A stretch of 35,505 nt of DNA from a virus. The stretch spans positions 1 through 35,505 of the IMG/VR virus record IMGVR_UViG_3300008517_000070; one strand, 5' to 3'. The notes below the pieces were generated by a model, which searched no databases, was not told the DNA's origin, and was given only the letters and a program-made list of their open reading frames with translations. Positions 32,255-35,505 of the stretch are shown here, in pieces (within the stretch, counting starts at the first letter, position 1; each line of letters begins with the position of its first letter). Position numbers and translations under genes: made by a program.

Positions 32255-33523
32255 CTATTTTCCCTCCTCAAAATCCTCCCCATACCTTTGCTTCAGCATC
32301 TCCTCCCGGGTCTTGGGCACGGGCTTCTCCTCCTCCCCGCCAGCTCCCACTACCCAGAACTCCGGCTGGACTTGGGCTTTCATGTTGACTATTGCGTAAC
32401 GAGAAGCGTCTAGGGCGTGGTTCGGCCCCTCGGGCTTGTCCTTTCCCTCGGGATAGTGGTGCGTCTCCACCTCGTCCAGCCAGTTGGGGCATTTCTTGGA
32501 GACGAATAACGCTTGATTCTTTATTAGTGCAGTTACCGCCCCCTGCCCTTCGGCGACGGACTTCACTTCGTTCGCCCTTGCGTCTAGCCCTGCCCTGCGG
32601 AGCATCTCTATACTGCCCGGCTCGTCCTGGCCGCACCAGAAGGTCTCTACCTTGTAATCCTCTTTCAGTTTCTTGGCTTTTTCGCAAATCTCGTCGGGGG
32701 TCTTTCGCAGCTCATAGTATTCGTAGAATATCCAGACCCTTCCTTGGCTGTCCTCGCCGTGCAGGATTATTGCCGCCGGGTCGGGGTAGAATCCCCAGTC
32801 GATGCCGCCGATGACCCGCTTGAACTCAACGCCCTTCGGCTCCTTGATGTTGCGGTTGGTGAACTCCACATACACCAGCCCGGCCATCTTGCGGAAGAGG
32901 CCCATGTAGCGCATCTCGAATATGCGGCGGTCTAGGGTCTTGCCTGCCCTCTCGTATTCCTGCTGGGGATAATAGGGGTTGTCAATAGAGGAGAATTGCA
33001 CCACGTCGTAATCGGGGTCGCCCTTCTTCCACCGGTCAAAGAACTCAGTCTTGAGCCAGTTCAAACTATAGGGGGTGGTTGTTAGCAGGCACCGGCCCAT
33101 CTTGACGCCTAATCTCCTCTGTATCGCCTGCCAGGAGGCCAGCTTTATCTGACCCGCTTCGTCCGTCCAGCAGGCCCTTACTTGCCCGCCTTCCAGGCTA
33201 TCGGGTCTATCGGCTGACCCAAAATAAACTATTCCCCCGGAGCCTAATCGGTATTCCCTCTTTTGCTCCTTATATTCCCCCTTAATACCGGGCTCGTAAT
33301 CAAACCGCCTCCTGAATTCCGGAAGAGTTGTCCGGTTGAACAGGGGGAACGTCGGAGCTATAACAAAGAACGAATCAGTCGGATGATTACGGACTTCCCT
33401 TAATAGCCAAATAGGGCCAAAGAAAGTTTTGCCGCCGCCGGTGCCGGCGATTAAACCGATGAAGCGGGCTTCGGACTCAAAGGCTTTCGCCTGGTAATCA
33501 TGTAGCTCTACCTCGCCGTTCAT
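32255..33523 (-). CDS. terL: Terminase large subunit (422 aa)
   Basis: ATPase: Walker A AGTGGGKT at 26-33, Walker B CWTDEA with Asp120/Glu121, and a coupling motif LLTTTPY near 146-151. Nuclease: GGIDWGFYPDP (Asp241), QDEPGS (Asp299/Glu300) and NHALDASRYA (Asp371), the RNase H-like triad. It cuts concatemeric DNA and pumps it into the prohead. Length is typical. It follows the small subunit gene and precedes the portal. Confidence 0.96.
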   Translation of the reverse strand: MNGEVELHDYQAKAFESEARFIGLIAGTGGGKTFFGPIWLLREVRNHPTDSFFVIAPTFPLFNRTTLPEFRRRFDYEPGIKGEYKEQKREYRLGSGGIVYFGSADRPDSLEGGQVRACWTDEAGQIKLASWQAIQRRLGVKMGRCLLTTTPYSLNWLKTEFFDRWKKGDPDYDVVQFSSIDNPYYPQQEYERAGKTLDRRIFEMRYMGLFRKMAGLVYVEFTNRNIKEPKGVEFKRVIGGIDWGFYPDPAAIILHGEDSQGRVWIFYEYYELRKTPDEICEKAKKLKEDYKVETFWCGQDEPGSIEMLRRAGLDARANEVKSVAEGQGAVTALIKNQALFVSKKCPNWLDEVETHHYPEGKDKPEGPNHALDASRYAIVNMKAQVQPEFWVVGAGGEEEKPVPKTREEMLKQRYGEDFEEGK

Positions 33524-33614
33524 TCATCTTTTCTTCTATTCTCGTTATATTCTGGTTGAGGCCAAGTCCCACTATTAAGACCCACCGACTTACATACTGA
33601 ACCGCTATCATCAT
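33498..33614 (-). CDS. Possible 38-residue hydrophobic peptide between terminase genes
   Basis: Begins MMIAVQYVSRWVLIVGLGLN and ends in a basic charged tail. It overlaps the terL start by 26 nt; a GGTGGG stretch lies just before the ATG. It fills the only gap in this operon, but its small size makes it uncertain. Confidence 0.35.
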   Translation of the reverse strand: MMIAVQYVSRWVLIVGLGLNQNITRIEEKMNERRGRAT

Positions 33615-33654
33615 GTGCCCACCATTGATTTAGAATTTGAACAATTATCAATGC

Positions 33655-34122
33655 TTAATCCTCCTTTTTGCGGATTATTACTTTAAGGGGTTTTAACTGC
33701 CCGCTATGCTCAACCTTCTCGGGTGCGTATGCTCCTTTGAGCTTATATGCCATATCCAAGTATTTAACTCTCACATTAGAATCGGGAACATCTATAAACT
33801 CGATATTCTTTTCATTGGCATTAGGTAAATCCCCCGTGCTTGGCTGATGTTTCTTGGGCGGAATGGGAACCACTGAAATTACTTTAGTTGCTTCTAGTCC
33901 CTCTTTGAGTTTTTCATTAAGGTAAGCATCGGTCACGCCCATTTTGTCAAGAAGCTCGGTAACTGAAATGTCTACTTTTTGTAACATTCGATACCCATAT
34001 TGACGGGCATGTTGTCTTGTCACTTTGGGATTTACAGCCAAATATGCCTCGGTTGCATTTCCGCTATTTTTAATATAGGCATCTATGAATTTACGCTGTC
34101 TTAATGTTCGCTTTATCTCCAT
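33655..34122 (-). CDS. terS: Terminase small subunit (155 aa)
   Basis: N-terminal helix-turn-helix segment RQRKFIDAYIKNSGNATEAY followed by an arginine-rich region (RQHARQYGYRMLQK) as in terminase_2 small subunits, then an oligomerisation-like helix (DNVRVKYLDMAYKLKGAY region). ATG 34122 is chosen; the GTG 34131 is upstream and lacks spacing to AGGTGG. The protein recognises packaging sites. Directly upstream of terL. Confidence 0.86.
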   Translation of the reverse strand: MEIKRTLRQRKFIDAYIKNSGNATEAYLAVNPKVTRQHARQYGYRMLQKVDISVTELLDKMGVTDAYLNEKLKEGLEATKVISVVPIPPKKHQPSTGDLPNANEKNIEFIDVPDSNVRVKYLDMAYKLKGAYAPEKVEHSGQLKPLKVIIRKKED

Positions 34123-34131
34123 CCGCACCAC

Positions 34132-34293
34132 CTAATAACATATTTTCATTCCATCTTTGGAGTATTCAACCACAAATTCACTGCTACAAGCCAAACATAT
34201 ATATTCATACCTAATTGGATCGTCCGCTGAGGTTGCACTATAACTAAAGACCTCAAGCTTACCTCCGCATTCGGGACAAAAGCTAATTAACAT
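34132..34293 (-). CDS. Small zinc-ribbon protein (53 aa)
   Basis: Begins MLISFCPECGGKLEVFSYSA with CPEC at 6-9 and CLAC at 33-36, a classic zinc ribbon. AGGTGA precedes the ATG at 7 nt. Overlaps the upstream gene by 7 nt. Function unknown. Confidence 0.78.
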   Translation of the reverse strand: MLISFCPECGGKLEVFSYSATSADDPIRYEYICLACSSEFVVEYSKDGMKICY

Positions 34294-34496
34294 TTAAATT
34301 CACCTAATCTTAAATCCTCAGCATGTTTCTCATTAATTCGTATTTTAATTACCGCCCTATTTCCGTATCTCTCAAAAATCTCGACTACCTCGCCAGTAAG
34401 TTCCTTTATCCGTCCAGATTTATCATAGTAAGGTAATCTGATTTCTCTAGGGATATGTCTTTTTGACAATTTAATTTCAGCGGTTACAAATGCCAT
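34287..34496 (-). CDS. Small basic protein (69 aa), unknown
   Basis: Beta-rich with basic start (MAFVTAEIKLSKRHIPREIR) and GEVVEIFERYGNRAVIKIRI; could bind nucleic acid, but no family was recognised. Starts 1 nt after the previous stop. Confidence 0.62.
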   Translation of the reverse strand: MAFVTAEIKLSKRHIPREIRLPYYDKSGRIKELTGEVVEIFERYGNRAVIKIRINEKHAEDLRLGEFKC

Positions 34497-34685
34497 CTAC
34501 ACCACCGACTCATCCGCTACGCCCTGAAAATCAGCAACGATCAGTTCAAGTGCCAACCCATCCTGCACCTCGTCCGGCAAATCCTCGTTAATTTCAGCCA
34601 ATAATTTGACCCTCTCCAATTCTGACTCTAAAATATCTAAAGCCGCTTTAGGCATCCGACATTTAAAAATGTACCAGTTATTCAT
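34497..34685 (-). CDS. Small acidic protein (62 aa), unknown
   Basis: Starts MNNWYIFKCRMPKAALDILE, mostly acidic helix. Overlaps the upstream gene by 8 nt. Function unknown. Confidence 0.6.
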   Translation of the reverse strand: MNNWYIFKCRMPKAALDILESELERVKLLAEINEDLPDEVQDGLALELIVADFQGVADESVV

Positions 34686-34869
34686 CTTTCTTTCCTAAAA
34701 CGCTACCAAGTAAAATATTCTGGAGAGTGATTGTAAACAGCATCTTGGTCAATTCGAACGCCTGCCTTCTGCTAAAACCCCGGTTCTTACACTCCTTATA
34801 GTGTCCCCACAGGCTCTTGGACATGTCGGTCAGCGCTTCTTCTAGTTTTCTCCACTCTACTGGTTTCAA
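34678..34869 (-). CDS. Small helical protein (63 aa), unknown
   Basis: Starts MKPVEWRKLEEALTDMSKSL and contains RGFSRRQAFELTKMLFTITL, a pattern found in small phage early/late proteins. Overlaps the HNH gene by 74 nt out of frame. ATG is preceded by AAGGAGG-like GGAGGAAAA. Confidence 0.65.
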   Translation of the reverse strand: MKPVEWRKLEEALTDMSKSLWGHYKECKNRGFSRRQAFELTKMLFTITLQNILLGSVLGKKDE

Positions 34870-35122
34870 ATTTTTCCTCCTTTCTTTTTATCTCAAACAA
34901 CCCTTCCTTTCTTAAGTATGGCTTCCTTAAAAAATGCGTCCTGTCGTGGTCATCAAGGCATAAGCTAATCATATTATCGGGTACACACTTGCCCCCCTGA
35001 CTTCTAAGGACAATCTCATGCACCTGCACCGCTGGCCTTCCACAGACTTCGCACAGGGAATGATCCTGGAAATAGGCCCACTGGGCCAGCCTGTCTTTTT
35101 TTCTCCTCATCCTCCAATTCAT
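34796..35122 (-). CDS. HNH endonuclease (108 aa)
   Basis: Zinc/metal-finger HNH motif: CEVC at 24-27, VHEIVLRSQGG with His35/Glu36, Asn50, then SLC55 with His59. HNH nucleases next to terminase cooperate in DNA cleavage for packaging in many siphophages. The ATG overlaps the previous stop as ATGA. The acidic/basic C-terminal tail runs into the next gene out of frame. Confidence 0.87.
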   Translation of the reverse strand: MNWRMRRKKDRLAQWAYFQDHSLCEVCGRPAVQVHEIVLRSQGGKCVPDNMISLCLDDHDRTHFLRKPYLRKEGLFEIKRKEEKFETSRVEKTRRSADRHVQEPVGTL

Positions 35123-35262
35123 CCAGCCCGCCTTATCCTCTTCGCCAATTCCCTTTTGGCTTTGCGGTTCAGCCCGGGCGGGTTCTTTTTGACCCAGCGA
35201 TCTTTTAATTGCTTGTGTTGCTTCTCCTTGTAAGTATGAGTTTCCCCGCTTTCGTTGCTCAT
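35119..35262 (-). CDS. Small basic protein upstream of the HNH gene (47 aa)
   Basis: Reads MSNESGETHTYKEKQHKQLK and ends in a Lys/Arg-rich helix with LNRKAKRELAKRIRRAG, so a nucleic-acid-binding role is possible. It is linked by ATGA overlaps to both neighbours. No family recognised. Confidence 0.66.
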   Translation of the reverse strand: MSNESGETHTYKEKQHKQLKDRWVKKNPPGLNRKAKRELAKRIRRAG

Positions 35263-35489
35263 ATTTTCCCCCTCTCTATCACAAGCCGAGCGTTCTCACC
35301 GAATCTTATCTCTAGGTCTCCATCCTTAGTAATCCCCATACCGTTTATCGCAAATTTATACACATTCTCGCCTGCGTGAACTTCGACAGTTTCTGGAATA
35401 TCGTCATCCGTTCGCCTGATGTCCGCAGGAGTAATATTTGCGCTCCAGATCCCTCCTATTATTTTACGAGTCTTCCCTTCTTTTTTCAT
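35259..35489 (-). CDS. Hypothetical protein at the right edge (76 aa)
   Basis: Begins MKKEGKTRKIIGGIWSANIT with a basic start, then beta-rich segments (ETVEVHAGENVYKFAING, GDLEIRFGENARLVIERG). GAGGGAAAA precedes the ATG. Function unknown. Confidence 0.66.
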   Translation of the reverse strand: MKKEGKTRKIIGGIWSANITPADIRRTDDDIPETVEVHAGENVYKFAINGMGITKDGDLEIRFGENARLVIERGKI

Positions 35490-35505
35490 TTTTTCCCTCT
35501 ACTAC

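Noticed and set aside
1-35505. Long plus-strand open frames such as 5116-5667 and 11474-11833
   Set aside because: All are opposite to well-supported minus-strand genes, show shadow-like composition and lack ribosome sites.
1-35505. tRNA genes, integrase, att sites
   Set aside because: None was recognised on either strand; their absence in a structural-gene window is expected.

Overview
The window is part of the late (structural) region of a tailed double-stranded DNA phage or prophage with a HK97-type head and a long, probably non-contractile tail. Every gene I can support lies on the minus strand, so the gene order runs from the right end of the window to the left. Genes are tightly packed, with ATGA and TAATG overlaps and strong Shine-Dalgarno sequences of the AGGAGG/GGAGGAG type. 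TAA, TAG and TGA are all used as stops, so the code is the standard bacterial one. No integrase, replication, tRNA, tail-sheath or convincing endolysin gene is visible. The host cannot be assigned from sequence; the two radical SAM enzymes would suit an anaerobic bacterium (inference).

Right end to 31.8 kb: small early-late genes, a HNH endonuclease, three very small proteins, a zinc-ribbon protein, then terminase small and large subunits. 31.8-24.3 kb: a portal protein fused to a MuF head-morphogenesis domain, two small genes, a strong terminator followed by a multi-branched candidate RNA structure, a prohead protease fused to a scaffold with an inserted zinc ribbon, the HK97-fold major capsid protein, and virion proteins. 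24.3-19.5 kb: accessory virion proteins, a holin-like membrane protein, small genes, and the neck genes (gp6-like adaptor carrying large insertions, head closure, gp10-like). 19.5-17.7 kb: a sugar and phospho-alcohol transfer cassette (a glycosyltransferase-LicD fusion and a cytidylyltransferase) sits inside the neck/tail operon. 17.7-7.0 kb: tail terminator, major tail protein, the tail chaperone pair with a canonical -1 frameshift heptamer, a 1588-residue tape measure with ten Trp-rich 30-residue repeats, distal tail proteins and a LamG-linker-hub fusion.

The most interesting part is the left end (6.0-0 kb). Two adjacent paralogous proteins end in long, unbroken four-residue repeats of the form small-[YVH]-[DN]-[ST]. 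They are followed, through short translationally coupled overlaps, by two radical SAM enzymes, a helical protein, a TIM-barrel glycosidase-like protein and a papain-like peptidase that runs off the window. This layout resembles a ribosomal-peptide modification locus, in particular the known His-Xaa-Ser type (repeat protein plus paired radical SAM maturases), but embedded in a phage tail-fibre region. I propose that the radical SAM pair modifies the Tyr/His/Val-rich repeats of a virion fibre protein. This is an inference that needs testing.
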